From positions 1 to 35,920 of the forward strand of contig NEWP02000004.1 of NCBI GenBank assembly GCA_002869895.2: 35,920 bases of DNA, given 5' to 3'. Both the position numbers and the translations under genes were made by a program. Source of the stretch: Nitrospira sp. CG24E. GTDB taxonomy: Bacteria > Nitrospirota > Nitrospiria > Nitrospirales > Nitrospiraceae. How positions within the stretch are numbered: position 1 is the stretch's first letter; each line of letters opens with the position of its first letter. The notes beneath the pieces were generated by a model. It did no database searches and was not told where the DNA came from. It saw only the letters and a program-made list of their open reading frames with translations. This document shows positions 21,857 to 29,886 of this stretch, in pieces.

Positions 21857-22914
21857 ACTGCCACCTTATGCCGTCCGCTACGCAAATAATTCATCGTGTG
21901 AACGGTCAGCAAAATCGTGAAGTCCAATTTCGCCTGCTCTTCCGCGAGCGGCAGTCGCAGGTGGAGCTGACGGCAACGCTGAATCATGCCTTCGAGCACC
22001 TGATCGATCGTATATTGATATTCGCCGGTCCAGGCTGCGACTTTTCGGCGCACCTCTTTTCGAAAGCGGTTCAAGAAAGTAGCGGCGCTCAGTTTATCGG
22101 CGTGGGCAGGGGCATCGGAAAACAAGCGCTTCAAGTCCGGATCGTACAACGACGGGCGTTCGGTCCCATAGTGTGCTCGTTTGCGCTCATAGTGCTCACG
22201 CAGAGTCTTCTTCAGTTGGGGCAACGGATCGATCTCCTCATGCGTGACCACCTTCGGCGGCACTGCCGCCAGCCCCCCCATGAGCCCCTCGACATAGTGA
22301 AGCTTCTTCAGCACCGGCCAGCCCTTATAACGGTCGGACCAGCTCGAATCGGGCGTGAGCCAGACCGCAAAGGTCTCGGCAAAGTCCTCATCCGGGTGGC
22401 TCTGCGCGTACCAGACATCGAGATGCCGTACAAAGCTCCGGCTATAGGGCCGGGGGCTATAATATTTGGGGTAGGGGTCGGACGAACGCCCAAAGACCTC
22501 TTGCCGACGGCGAAGACGGCGAAGACGATAGGCATTTTCAATAGCGTGCCCTGCCTCATGTCTCAAAATTCTCATGCACCATTCCGGCGTCCCACCTTCA
22601 ACTTCGAGCATCTGATCCATTTCAAGTTTCTCGAGTCGTGGATGGGCCAGATAAAAGGGCACGGCGATCCCCGGTACCCCATCCGGCGTAAACCATTCGT
22701 TAGACAACCAAAAGTGGGGACGGAAGAGAAGCTGTCTGGCTTCGAGTTCGGCGTAGAGTTGCTGAATCTGTTCCGACAAGAATGCCCCATCGAGGGTGAG
22801 GCCGAGTTGGCTCATCGGAAGGTCCAGGAGCTGCTCGTTCGACCACGAGACCCAGTCCGGCTCGTGACCATGACTGCCAGACCCTGTCACTTCCTGTAGT
22901 CGCGATTGTTGCAT
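21853..22914 (-). CDS. putative zinc-binding metallopeptidase
   Basis: This protein of about 353 residues carries HEAGH (HExxH zincin motif) within MRILRHEAGHAIENAYRL, then HPDEDFAETFAVWLTPDSSW with acidic residues suited as third zinc ligand. This matches the family annotated as putative zinc-binding metallopeptidase. No signal peptide is visible, so action is cytoplasmic. The C-terminal region is helical (about residues 230-353), with LRLPLAEEQAKLDFTILLTV. The ATG at 22914 is preceded by AAGG; an adjacent TTG is also possible. It is the first gene of a two-gene unit with the ATP-grasp ligase; a peptidase plus ligase suggests making and trimming of a peptide or amide. The function is undescribed as far as I know. 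Confidence 0.75.
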   Translation of the reverse strand: MQQSRLQEVTGSGSHGHEPDWVSWSNEQLLDLPMSQLGLTLDGAFLSEQIQQLYAELEARQLLFRPHFWLSNEWFTPDGVPGIAVPFYLAHPRLEKLEMDQMLEVEGGTPEWCMRILRHEAGHAIENAYRLRRLRRRQEVFGRSSDPYPKYYSPRPYSRSFVRHLDVWYAQSHPDEDFAETFAVWLTPDSSWSDRYKGWPVLKKLHYVEGLMGGLAAVPPKVVTHEEIDPLPQLKKTLREHYERKRAHYGTERPSLYDPDLKRLFSDAPAHADKLSAATFLNRFRKEVRRKVAAWTGEYQYTIDQVLEGMIQRCRQLHLRLPLAEEQAKLDFTILLTVHTMNYLRSGRHKVAV

Positions 22915-23090
22915 CAATGCCTTAGTTCATGCGGTCCATCTACAAGAGGTCCTGTAGAAAATATAGCAGGTGTTTCAACAGGGCCCAAATTTATGAGGCC
23001 ATTCGTTGGCTGCACCTATATTATGTGGAGAAAAAATGTCCGATCGAGTCCAAGAATGAACCGGCACAGACAATATGAGCGCAAGAGGGG

Positions 23091-23564
23091 CTAATGGAGA
23101 CGAGGAAGAAGGGCCGGCACCGTGGCCCAAATGGTGTCGATCACCGAACGCAGGTACAAGCGAGCCCGCACAGGGTCGGTCTCCCAATCCGGAATGGCTT
23201 CGTGCAGATCAAGAATCGGCTGATCCAGACCGAGACAGACCTGATTGAACAGAGGAATGTCGAGACCGAATCGTTCCCGAACGAAAACTTGGTGATTTCG
23301 CCCCATTGCAATGACGAGGTCGGCAATCTCGATCAGTTCCTGGGTCAGTTGCCGTTGGATGTGGAGGGTTGGATCAGTACCCTTCTCGCGCAGCTGGGCC
23401 TGAACCCAAGGATGCACGGGCTGCGGTTTGGCTTCAATCCCAGCCGAGCTGACAATGCAGGACATGCCGGGAACTAGCCTGCTCTTGAGCGCATATTCTG
23501 CCGTCAGACTCCGAAAAATGTTCCCGGTGCAGACGAATAGGACTGAGTGAAGTTTTTCACTCAT
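23091..23564 (-). CDS. low-molecular-weight protein tyrosine phosphatase family
   Basis: From the ATG at 23564 (AAGGA nine bases upstream) this 157-residue protein begins MSEKLHSVLFVCTGNIFRS, whose C-X5-R-S loop (Cys12, Arg18) is the phosphatase signature shared with arsenate reductases and Wzb-like enzymes. The usual C-terminal general-acid DP motif appears as LHEAIPDWETDP, so the acid Asp may be displaced. Likely roles are tyrosine or arginine dephosphorylation, or arsenate reduction. It lies 75 bases from the divergent ttcA gene. A longer N-terminal frame into the ttcA start is not native. Confidence 0.82.
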   Translation of the reverse strand: MSEKLHSVLFVCTGNIFRSLTAEYALKSRLVPGMSCIVSSAGIEAKPQPVHPWVQAQLREKGTDPTLHIQRQLTQELIEIADLVIAMGRNHQVFVRERFGLDIPLFNQVCLGLDQPILDLHEAIPDWETDPVRARLYLRSVIDTIWATVPALLPRLH

Positions 23565-23639
23565 CGATTCTGATCCTTCCCCATAACGCCCCAACTGAAG
23601 ATCGACAGCCACAGGGCTGAGCGCGTAGAATGCCGGCCT

Positions 23640-24515
23640 ATGTCGCAATCGGCAAGCCCTTCACGCACAGACCTCAAACTAGATGACACCACGGAACAGC
23701 TGCAGACCAGGCTGCTTCGCCTCATGGGGGGAACCATTGGCGAGTACGGTCTCATCGAAGATGGCGACAAGATCATGGTCTGCCTATCTGGCGGAAAAGA
23801 CAGTTATGCTCTGCTCGATCTCTTGCTGGTCTTACAACGGCGCGCTCCGATTCATTTCGATCTTGTCGCGGTGAATTTGGATCAAAAGCAGCCGGGGTTT
23901 CCAGCCCATGTACTTCCAGACTATCTTTCATATATCGGTGTGCCGTTCCATATCGAGGAGCGAGACACCTATTCCGTCGTGAAGCGACTTATCCCTGAAG
24001 GACAGACCACCTGTTCACTCTGCTCTCGACTCCGTCGCGGCATCCTCTATCGCGTCGCCACGGAATTGGGCGCAACCAAAATCGCCTTGGGTCACCACCG
24101 AGATGATCTGATTGAAACCCTATTTTTGAACCTGTTGTATACCGGAAAACTCAAGACGATGCCGCCCAAACTACGCTCGAAAGACGGTCGGCATGTCGTC
24201 ATTCGCCCGTTGGCCGCAGTGCGGGAGAGCGATCTCGCCCGATATGCGGAACTACGCGCATTTCCCATTATTCCCTGCGACCTCTGCGGCTCACAAGAGG
24301 ATCTCAAGCGAAAGCAGGTGAAGGGGTTCTTGAAAGAATGGGAACTACGATCGCCTGGCTGTACGGACAGTATCTTCGCAGCCCTGTCGAACGTGGCGCC
24401 GCCGCTTCTCCTGGACCGACGGCTCTTCGACTTCATGGGTCTTCGTGCGTCCGATCAGGCAGCGGGGGAGGAAGACGCCTGGCTGGATCAAACACCTACC
24501 CCACCACTCTCATGA
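23640..24515 (+). CDS. ttcA: tRNA 2-thiocytidine biosynthesis protein TtcA
   Basis: This 291-residue PP-loop ATPase inserts sulfur at C32 of certain tRNAs. The SGGKDS loop is at residues 50-55. The iron-sulfur ligands are CSLC (Cys125, Cys128) and CDLCGSQ (Cys213, Cys216), matching the family's [4Fe-4S] cluster set, and [17 protein letters not shown] is the family segment. The C-terminal tail ([18 protein letters not shown]) is variable. The start is ATG 23640, with no strong Shine-Dalgarno sequence. It is followed after 47 bases by the methionine-salvage genes, in the same direction. Confidence 0.92.
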   Translation: MSQSASPSRTDLKLDDTTEQLQTRLLRLMGGTIGEYGLIEDGDKIMVCLSGGKDSYALLDLLLVLQRRAPIHFDLVAVNLDQKQPGFPAHVLPDYLSYIGVPFHIEERDTYSVVKRLIPEGQTTCSLCSRLRRGILYRVATELGATKIALGHHRDDLIETLFLNLLYTGKLKTMPPKLRSKDGRHVVIRPLAAVRESDLARYAELRAFPIIPCDLCGSQEDLKRKQVKGFLKEWELRSPGCTDSIFAALSNVAPPLLLDRRLFDFMGLRASDQAAGEEDAWLDQTPTPPLS

Positions 24516-24562
24516 GCCTCACAACTCTGCTGAATCAGCGCTCTAGCCTGCGGTTGTAGTCC

Positions 24563-25216
24563 ATGGCACAATCTCCTGATTTCAAAACGGTCGCAGAACA
24601 ACTGGTCCAGACAGCCAGGTGGGCAGCGCGTATGGGCTGGGCTCCCGCGACCAGCACAAACTATAGTGTGCGGTTGCCGGACGATGCAGCCCCCGAATAT
24701 TGCGCGATTACAAGCTCCGGAGTCGACAAAGCTGCGATCGAGGTCGAGCACATCCTTGCCGTCGACCAACAGGGCAGAGCGATGGACGGAAACGGACTGA
24801 CACCTTCAGCCGAAACTCCCCTTCATCTGCTCCTCTATCGTAGGATGGGAGCCGGAGCGGTGCTTCACACCCATTCACTCCCAGCGGCATTACTCTCCCA
24901 GCTGGCTCGCAACGAAGGGCGCATAGTCCTCTCCGGATGGGAGCTGCTGAAGGGATTGAACGGCGTCCACAGCCACGAGGCAGAAGTCTCCTTGCCGATC
25001 TTCCAAAATTCACAGGATATGCAGGCATTATCGCTGCGCGTGGATCAGTCCCTTTCAACTGAACAGTCCTACTATGGATTCTTGCTGGCAGGACACGGCC
25101 TCTATGTCTGGGGCAAGGATCTACCGGAGGCAAGACGACATCTCGAGGTCTTCGAATATCTTCTTCAATGCCAACGAGAGGTGACATTCCATGGCCACAC
25201 TGCGAATACCAGATAA
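24563..25216 (+). CDS. mtnB: methylthioribulose-1-phosphate dehydratase
   Basis: This 217-residue class II aldolase-fold enzyme dehydrates 5-methylthioribulose 1-phosphate to the diketo compound in methionine salvage. Visible signatures are TSTNYSVRLPDD, the ITSSGVDKAAI phosphate loop, a zinc-binding HTHSLPAALLSQ and the third His in LAGHGLYVWGKDL, with RHLEVFEYLLQCQ at the end. Length is normal. The stop lies 26 bases inside the downstream mtnD gene, so the two are translationally coupled. The ribosome-binding site is weak. Confidence 0.9.
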   Translation: MAQSPDFKTVAEQLVQTARWAARMGWAPATSTNYSVRLPDDAAPEYCAITSSGVDKAAIEVEHILAVDQQGRAMDGNGLTPSAETPLHLLLYRRMGAGAVLHTHSLPAALLSQLARNEGRIVLSGWELLKGLNGVHSHEAEVSLPIFQNSQDMQALSLRVDQSLSTEQSYYGFLLAGHGLYVWGKDLPEARRHLEVFEYLLQCQREVTFHGHTANTR

Positions 25217-25718
25217 GAACGTGACCCTCAGTGATCCATCGGCCATCCGGCAATTTCTCGATGTGCGAGGCATCCTCCATGAACGATGGTCCGTGGACAG
25301 AGAGCTACCTTCCGACGCCACGAGCGAGCAGGTCCTCGCCGCCTACGACTATCTGCTCAAGCCATTCATGGACAAAGGCGGCTACCAGACGGCGGATGTG
25401 ATACATGTGGACGATCACACACAAAATCTGGCAGGGATCCGGGAAAAGTTCCTCCGTGAACATACCCACAGCGAGGATGAGGTCCGTGTCTTTGTTGAAG
25501 GCCGGGGATTTTTTTGGTTCCACAAGGAAGGGATCGAGGAAGAAGTCTTCGCTCTGCTGTGCGAACAAGGCGATCTCATTTCTGTCCCAGCCAACAGCAA
25601 ACACTGGTTCGATCTAGGCGATCCTCCCAGGGTGAAGGCGATTCGTATTTTCACCGACCAGGCAGGCTGGGTTCCCCACTATACGAATTCCGAAATCGAT
25701 CGGCGCTATCGCTGGTAG
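25191..25718 (+). CDS. mtnD: acireductone dioxygenase
   Basis: This 175-residue cupin converts acireductone and O2 to the keto-acid precursor of methionine, plus formate, when iron is bound. The metal site REHTHSEDEVRVFVEG supplies two His and one Glu; the third His is in ANSKHWFDLG. The other family segments FFWFHKEG and VKAIRIFTDQAGWVP are intact. It overlaps mtnB by 26 bases and is followed seven bases after its stop by mtnC, giving a compact salvage operon. Confidence 0.92.
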   Translation: MATLRIPDKNVTLSDPSAIRQFLDVRGILHERWSVDRELPSDATSEQVLAAYDYLLKPFMDKGGYQTADVIHVDDHTQNLAGIREKFLREHTHSEDEVRVFVEGRGFFWFHKEGIEEEVFALLCEQGDLISVPANSKHWFDLGDPPRVKAIRIFTDQAGWVPHYTNSEIDRRYRW

Positions 25719-25725
25719 CAACCTG

Positions 25726-26415
25726 ATGGTCCGATACATTCTCATGGACATCGAAGGCACGCTTATTTCGGTGACCTTTGTCCGTGAGGTCCTCTTCCCC
25801 TTTGCGAAACACCGTCTCCCCCCCTTTCTCAAAGAGCGGCGGCATGACCCTACTACGCTCCAATGGACCGCAGCATGTCAGGATACCATCGAGCAGGAAA
25901 CAGGTACCCGCCCTGGGTACGAGGATCTACCCATCATACTGACAGGCTGGATCGATCAGGACCGAAAACTGGCTTGTCTCAAAGCGCTGCAAGGGATGAT
26001 CTGGGATGAGGGTTATCGGCGGGGAGCGTTTGAGCCTGAACTGTATGGCGACGTCCTGCCTGCCTTAACACAATGGCGTAAGAGCGGCATCCGCCTGGGA
26101 ATCTACTCGTCTGGTTCTGAACAGGCGCAGAAGCTCCTCTTTGCCCATACTAACGCCGGGGATGTGACCTCGTTGTTTGAACATTTTTTCGATACAAGCG
26201 TCGGGGAGAAGAAAACGGCATCCAGCTACCATACGATCAGCAAACAGATCGGCCTACCGCCCCGTGACATTCTTTTTCTGTCGGATGCAGAGTTCGAGCT
26301 GGATGCCGCTGCGTTGACCGGATTCAGGACAGCCCACATCGTACGGCCTGGAACCGATTCAGGCAGCCGCCACCCTACTCATTCTGACCTCACTCACCTT
26401 CCCCTCGAAGGATAA
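25726..26415 (+). CDS. mtnC: enolase-phosphatase E1
   Basis: This 229-residue HAD-superfamily enzyme enolises and dephosphorylates the diketo phosphate intermediate to acireductone. The HAD motif I is ILMDIEGTLIS (nucleophile Asp, then E-G-T; the usual form is DIEGTTTS), motif II is YSSGSEQAQK, motif III is the Lys in GEKKTASSY, and motif IV is FLSDAEFELDAA. The GTLIS variation is mild. Last gene of mtnBDC. mtnA, mtnK/mtnN and the final transaminase are not in the window. A weak hairpin follows at 26423-26452. Confidence 0.88.
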   Translation: MVRYILMDIEGTLISVTFVREVLFPFAKHRLPPFLKERRHDPTTLQWTAACQDTIEQETGTRPGYEDLPIILTGWIDQDRKLACLKALQGMIWDEGYRRGAFEPELYGDVLPALTQWRKSGIRLGIYSSGSEQAQKLLFAHTNAGDVTSLFEHFFDTSVGEKKTASSYHTISKQIGLPPRDILFLSDAEFELDAAALTGFRTAHIVRPGTDSGSRHPTHSDLTHLPLEG

Positions 26416-26422
26416 AGCGTAC

Positions 26423-26452
26423 GATCGGCGAACTGTTTGGGGTGTGCCGATC
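26423..26452 (+). terminator. weak hairpin between mtnC and msrA
   Basis: GATCGGC (26423-26429) and GCCGATC (26446-26452) form a 7-bp inverted repeat with a 16-base loop, between two convergent genes. It could act on either transcript, but no U-tract is present. Confidence 0.3.
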
Positions 26453-26465
26453 AGCGCAGGGAGAA

Positions 26466-27029
26466 TTATGGCTTCAGCTTCGACGCGAATTGATTGCGGA
26501 ACTTGACGACTTTCGGCCCGACGACGGCTGTACAGTAGCCCTGAAAGGGATTGCGCACAAAATATTCCTGGTGATAACTCTCGGCTTCGTACCAGGTCGC
26601 GGCAGGAGTAATTTCCGTCACGAGCTGGTTGGCATAGAGCTTCTCTTTCGTCACCGCTTCAATCACTTCCTCAGCTATCTGCTTCTGTTCCGCCGTATGG
26701 AAAAAAACCGCAGACCGGTATTGCGTCCCGGTATCATGACCTTGCCGATTGAGTGTCGTAGGATCGTGAATGACAAAGAACACCTCAAGCAGCTCGCGAT
26801 AGCTGACGACGGTGGGGTCGAACGTGATGCGGACCGCTTCTGCGTGGCCAGTCCTGCCGCTACAGACTGCCTCATAGGTCGGATGGTCTACTTGACCGCC
26901 GATATAACCGGACTCGACCGCTACCACACCCTTCATCTGGTCAAAGACCGCTTCGAGGCACCAAAAGCAACCGCCGGCCACAGTTGCAATACTGAATTCT
27001 TTCTGTGCTGAAGATGCAGCCTGATCCAT
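26466..27029 (-). CDS. msrA: peptide methionine sulfoxide reductase A
   Basis: This 187-residue MsrA reduces the S-form of methionine sulfoxide in proteins. The catalytic motif is VAGGCFWCLEAVFD (Cys21 nucleophile), followed by GYIGGQVDHPTYEAVCSGRTGHAEAV (in two parts, GYIGGQVDHPTYEAV and CSGRTGHAEAV), HDPTTLNRQGHDTGTQYRS and YHQEYF. No signal peptide; cytoplasmic. An additional Cys in QGYCTAVVGPK could be the resolving Cys. It is convergent with mtnC, and proximity to methionine salvage may be coincidental. The Shine-Dalgarno sequence is poor. Confidence 0.94.
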   Translation of the reverse strand: MDQAASSAQKEFSIATVAGGCFWCLEAVFDQMKGVVAVESGYIGGQVDHPTYEAVCSGRTGHAEAVRITFDPTVVSYRELLEVFFVIHDPTTLNRQGHDTGTQYRSAVFFHTAEQKQIAEEVIEAVTKEKLYANQLVTEITPAATWYEAESYHQEYFVRNPFQGYCTAVVGPKVVKFRNQFASKLKP

Positions 27030-27230
27030 CCTGCAGATCTCTGATTATGTGGTCTGAAAGCGAGTTCTGGAAGGCTCCGCTTTTGCTCAGATCCTACTAT
27101 GCTTTATATCATACGCACCTGAAGGCTGCGAACAGCTCCATCGGCCAGCGCATAAATCCTCAAGCTGAGCAGTAGAGGAGAAACGATCGAATTGTCTGAA
27201 TCAGTGGGAAGAAAAGGGAATGGAGAAAGG

Positions 27231-27617
27231 CTATGCGCTAAGTTCTTCGTTGAGATTGGCAATGACACGCTCGAGTTTTGCTCCCTCGTCCGGCTGAATC
27301 TTCGTAAACTGGATTCCAAACGTCCCGGCCTTGATCCATCGTACTTGGGCTTCGTCGATTCGCAAGGGCCAGTCAAGCCCTGGGACGTAGATGCGGCACT
27401 CAAATGCAGCCCCCACCGTGACCGGCACATCCGTTTCGATTCTACATCCGCCGGTAGAGAGATCCAGCGTCCGACCTTGGCCTTCTTGCTGCCCGCCTGA
27501 AAAGATGCTTCTGAACTGGGACGTAAAACGTGGCTGTTGGCGCTGTTCTATACGGGCCTTCTCTTTTATCATGCGAGGCTGAGGATGTTTCGTACTAGAA
27601 TCCCGCTTAGTTTTCAT
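27231..27617 (-). CDS. PilZ-domain cyclic-di-GMP-binding protein
   Basis: From the ATG at 27617 (AGGGTGG upstream) this 128-residue protein has a basic N-terminal tail (KTKRDSSTKHPQPR) and a PilZ domain with the two c-di-GMP-binding motifs: RQQPR (residues 26-30, RxxxR) and DLSTGG (52-57, D-x-S-x-x-G). Strands ECRIYVPGLDWPLRIDEAQV and TFGIQFTKIQPDEGAKLERV complete the barrel. It is a single-domain effector that probably relays c-di-GMP levels to motility, surface or polysaccharide functions. An earlier in-frame ATG (27635) has a poorer site. It lies downstream of pal, separated by a hairpin. Confidence 0.83.
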   Translation of the reverse strand: MKTKRDSSTKHPQPRMIKEKARIEQRQQPRFTSQFRSIFSGGQQEGQGRTLDLSTGGCRIETDVPVTVGAAFECRIYVPGLDWPLRIDEAQVRWIKAGTFGIQFTKIQPDEGAKLERVIANLNEELSA

Positions 27618-27649
27618 AGAGCCACCCTGTCTCATCCCAATTAAACGAG

Positions 27650-27683
27650 GAACCCCGGGCCGTATGAAGAGGCGCCGGGGTTC
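27650..27683 (-). terminator. terminator after pal
   Basis: GAACCCCGG (27650-27658) and CCGGGGTTC (27675-27683) form a 9-bp stem with a 16-base loop, 22 bases after the pal stop on the minus strand. A short T-containing run (CGTTTAATT) follows on the minus strand, so this is a plausible intrinsic terminator. Confidence 0.5.
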
Positions 27684-27705
27684 ATTGGAGGCTGTATCGG
27701 CTAGA

Positions 27706-28323
27706 TTACTTCTTCATATTCAACAAGACATGGCCGCGACGGTTCTGCTGATAGCAGGACTCAGAAGGTTCCGAGCAGAACGGGCGCGCCTTGCCGTAGG
27801 ACATGATCGCCAGCTGCTTGGGGCTTACACCCGACTCGACCAGATAGCTGCGCGCAGCCTTCGCTCTTTTATCACCCAAGACAACGTTGTAGTCGGCTGT
27901 GCCCCGTTCATCTGCATGACCCTCGACCTTCATCACGGCGCCTGGATGGTCCTTGAGCCACTGTGCGTCGTGATTCAGAGCCTCCATTCCCGTATCCGAA
28001 AGCGTCCACTGGTCATAGCCGAAGAACACATCCTGTAAACCTGCTTCGATAGCTGCTTTTTCCTCTCTAGTTATTTCCGCCCGCTGACGGGCGGTCAGCC
28101 CACCAGAGGAGGCAAGAGAGGCAATCTCGCCGCCTTTCCCCAGACGCTCTTCGGAGGGATTCTGAGAGAAACCACTTAGCGCTCCCCCTGAACCACCCTT
28201 CTGTGCGGTCCCTGCCCCTGTTTCCCCATCGGACTGCAACCATTTCATACTACAACCCTGACCAACCAACAGAACGAGCCCCATTGCTGCCACGGCAGCT
28301 GTTTTCATTGGACGTCCGATCAT
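27706..28323 (-). CDS. pal: peptidoglycan-associated lipoprotein Pal (OmpA-like)
   Basis: This 205-residue protein has a lipoprotein-type signal sequence ending LLVGQGC (lipid-modified Cys near residue 24; the lipobox is imperfect, with Gly at -3), a low-complexity Gly/Ser linker to about residue 85, and an OmpA/Pal peptidoglycan-binding domain: VFFGYDQWTLSDTG, VEGHADERGTADYNVVLGDKRA (read as VEGHADERGTADYN, VVLGDKRA) and ARPFCSEPSESCYQQNRRGHV. It ties outer membrane to peptidoglycan as part of the Tol-Pal system; tol genes are not adjacent. A GGGAG site lies seven bases before the ATG. Confidence 0.9.
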   Translation of the reverse strand: MIGRPMKTAAVAAMGLVLLVGQGCSMKWLQSDGETGAGTAQKGGSGGALSGFSQNPSEERLGKGGEIASLASSGGLTARQRAEITREEKAAIEAGLQDVFFGYDQWTLSDTGMEALNHDAQWLKDHPGAVMKVEGHADERGTADYNVVLGDKRAKAARSYLVESGVSPKQLAIMSYGKARPFCSEPSESCYQQNRRGHVLLNMKK

Positions 28324-28535
28324 GATTGTTCTCCCATCTTTGGAATAATATTTCGCCAGCGTAGATCAAATATAGCACCTGTAAAAAAAGATGACGTCTA
28401 GCAAAAGCCGCAGCTACTTTGTTTGGATTAGCGGGTTGATGAAAAGCGGACTTCAGGGTTGGCAGGAAGCAGATCTAGAGGCGCCTGACATCCCTCTCTA
28501 AGCACCAAGAACGAATGGCCAAGAGAGGAAAAATC

Positions 28536-28682
28536 CTAGAATTGCGCTGGCTTGCGGTCAGCCCACCGGTCCGGGCGTAGAACAGTACTTAATGCGGCCA
28601 CCGCACAGATGAAGGCCAACATGGTCAAGCCCACCATCAGAAAAAACCCAGCTCGGACATCATGGAGGACAACATGGTTCAT
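28536..28682 (-). CDS. 48-residue single-pass membrane protein
   Basis: From the ATG at 28682, with GGAGG eight bases upstream, this protein reads MNHVVLHDVRAGFFLMVGLT then MLAFICAVAALSTVLRPDRW and a charged tail ADRKPAQF. Residues 11-34 form one membrane helix. The family is unknown; small membrane proteins of this size can serve as subunits of respiratory complexes or transporters. The longer frame upstream (to 28808) is out of keeping with the ribosome-binding site. Confidence 0.6.
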   Translation of the reverse strand: MNHVVLHDVRAGFFLMVGLTMLAFICAVAALSTVLRPDRWADRKPAQF

Positions 28683-29113
28683 GATGCGCCCCTCCTCTTG
28701 GTGACTGTGCTGTGCTCTTCTCCACCCAGCCTCCGCAGAAACAAACCAGGGTGCCGTAGGATCGTGCTTCGTCAACCAGCGTCGGCAGCAGGGGACTACA
28801 GCGCCCAAAAGCCTGCTACCTTCCGTAATCTGAGGATCACTTATCCGAAAATCTCAACCGCTATGGCCTCTAGCATAGCACCGTTTCAGCATCCACTGGA
28901 TACGACATTTTGTAGTAAACGTACCGGATTGCACTCAGAGCCTCCCTTTAATCAGTTATGTCCAGCTGAGACTCATTCGTTCATACAAACCATAGTTTCC
29001 AGTTGCTTACTTATAGGTTATCTAGCTTCAGCAAGGGACTCCCCTCATGGCCAAACCATTTTAGAACTTGTCTATTAAGAGAGCAGAGAGAGCAAGTTGG
29101 CACAGCCTTTACC
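28683..29113. other. non-coding spacer, no gene seen
   Basis: About 430 bases before the L21 promoter hold no frame with coding character; a long plus-strand frame here (28662-29078) is Ser/Pro/Arg-rich and antisense to the small membrane protein. The stretch is more AT-rich than its surroundings toward 29113. Confidence 0.4.
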
Positions 29114-29143
29114 TTGACAGGCCTCAAACCCCTATGCTACACA
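29114..29143 (+). promoter_or_regulatory. promoter of the rplU operon
   Basis: A consensus TTGACA (29114-29119) is followed after 18 bases by TACACA (29138-29143). Transcription would start near 29150, a short 23-base leader before rplU. The -35 box is strong; the -10 box is weak. Confidence 0.5.
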
Positions 29144-29172
29144 GTCATCTTCCCTAACGGAGATAAGGGCTT

Positions 29173-29487
29173 ATGTACGCAATTATTGAGACAGGCGGCA
29201 AGCAATATCGAGTCGAAACTGGATCCTTGGTCCAAGTAGAGTCCCTTCCTGGCGAGGTCGGGGGAACAATCGAACTCAGCCAAGTTCGGCTAGTTCATGG
29301 CGACACAGGGCTGACAATTGGACAACCCTTGGTCAAAGGAGCCACCGTCAAGGCCGAGATTGTCAACCAGGGCCGAACCCGCTCCATCACCATCTTTAAG
29401 AAACAACGGCGCAAGAACTATCGGCGAACCAATGGCCATCGCCAGGGCTTTACCAGATTGCGTATTACCGGTATCGAAACGGCCTAA
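29173..29487 (+). CDS. rplU: 50S ribosomal protein L21
   Basis: This 104-residue L21 starts MYAIIETGGKQYRVETGSLV and has the family KQRRKNYRRTNGHRQGFTRL (KKQRRKNYRRTNGHRQ then GFTRLRITGI) rRNA-binding end. It binds 23S rRNA domain II near L20 in the large subunit. It is the first gene of a long rightward core operon and is followed after 12 bases by rpmA. The site AAGGG and an upstream GGAG lie just before the ATG. Confidence 0.96.
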   Translation: MYAIIETGGKQYRVETGSLVQVESLPGEVGGTIELSQVRLVHGDTGLTIGQPLVKGATVKAEIVNQGRTRSITIFKKQRRKNYRRTNGHRQGFTRLRITGIETA

Positions 29488-29499
29488 CGAGGATCAGTC

Positions 29500-29763
29500 A
29501 TGGCAACAAATAAAGGCGGCGGATCAACTAGAAACGGGCGCGATAGCAATCCGCAATATCTTGGGGTCAAGGCCTATGGCGGAGAGACCGTGAAGGCCGG
29601 ATCAATCCTGATTCGCCAGCGAGGGACGAAATTCTTCCCCGGATTCAACGTAGGACTGGGCAAAGACCACACCCTCTTCGCCCTCATCACGGGGATCGTG
29701 AAGTTCGAACGTGGCCGCGGACGACAGAAGATCAGCGTCTACTCCGTGCCTTCAGTGTCATAG
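29500..29763 (+). CDS. rpmA: 50S ribosomal protein L27
   Basis: This 87-residue L27 begins [20 protein letters not shown], which is the conserved N-terminal tail reaching the peptidyl-transferase centre, followed by [20 protein letters not shown] and [18 protein letters not shown]. There is no Firmicutes-type cleavable extension. It follows rplU as in most bacteria; an AGGA site lies upstream of the ATG. Confidence 0.96.
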   Translation: MATNKGGGSTRNGRDSNPQYLGVKAYGGETVKAGSILIRQRGTKFFPGFNVGLGKDHTLFALITGIVKFERGRGRQKISVYSVPSVS

Positions 29764-29886
29764 CGCATCTCTCTTTTTCTTCTCGCCACAGTTTGGTTAC
29801 TGCGAGGACTCCCGGCATGAGGGGATGCAACGGGATTTTCCTCATAGGCCATGCCTACATAGCCATCACGCTGAAACGGTGCGCCG

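Noticed and set aside
21868-22899. 343-codon plus-strand frame opposite the zinc peptidase gene
   Set aside because: It is antisense to a gene with a clear HEAGH motif and coupled start/stop; its translation has no family features.
28662-29078. 138-codon plus-strand frame before rplU
   Set aside because: It starts antisense to the small membrane protein, is Ser/Pro-rich without homology, and lacks a Shine-Dalgarno sequence.
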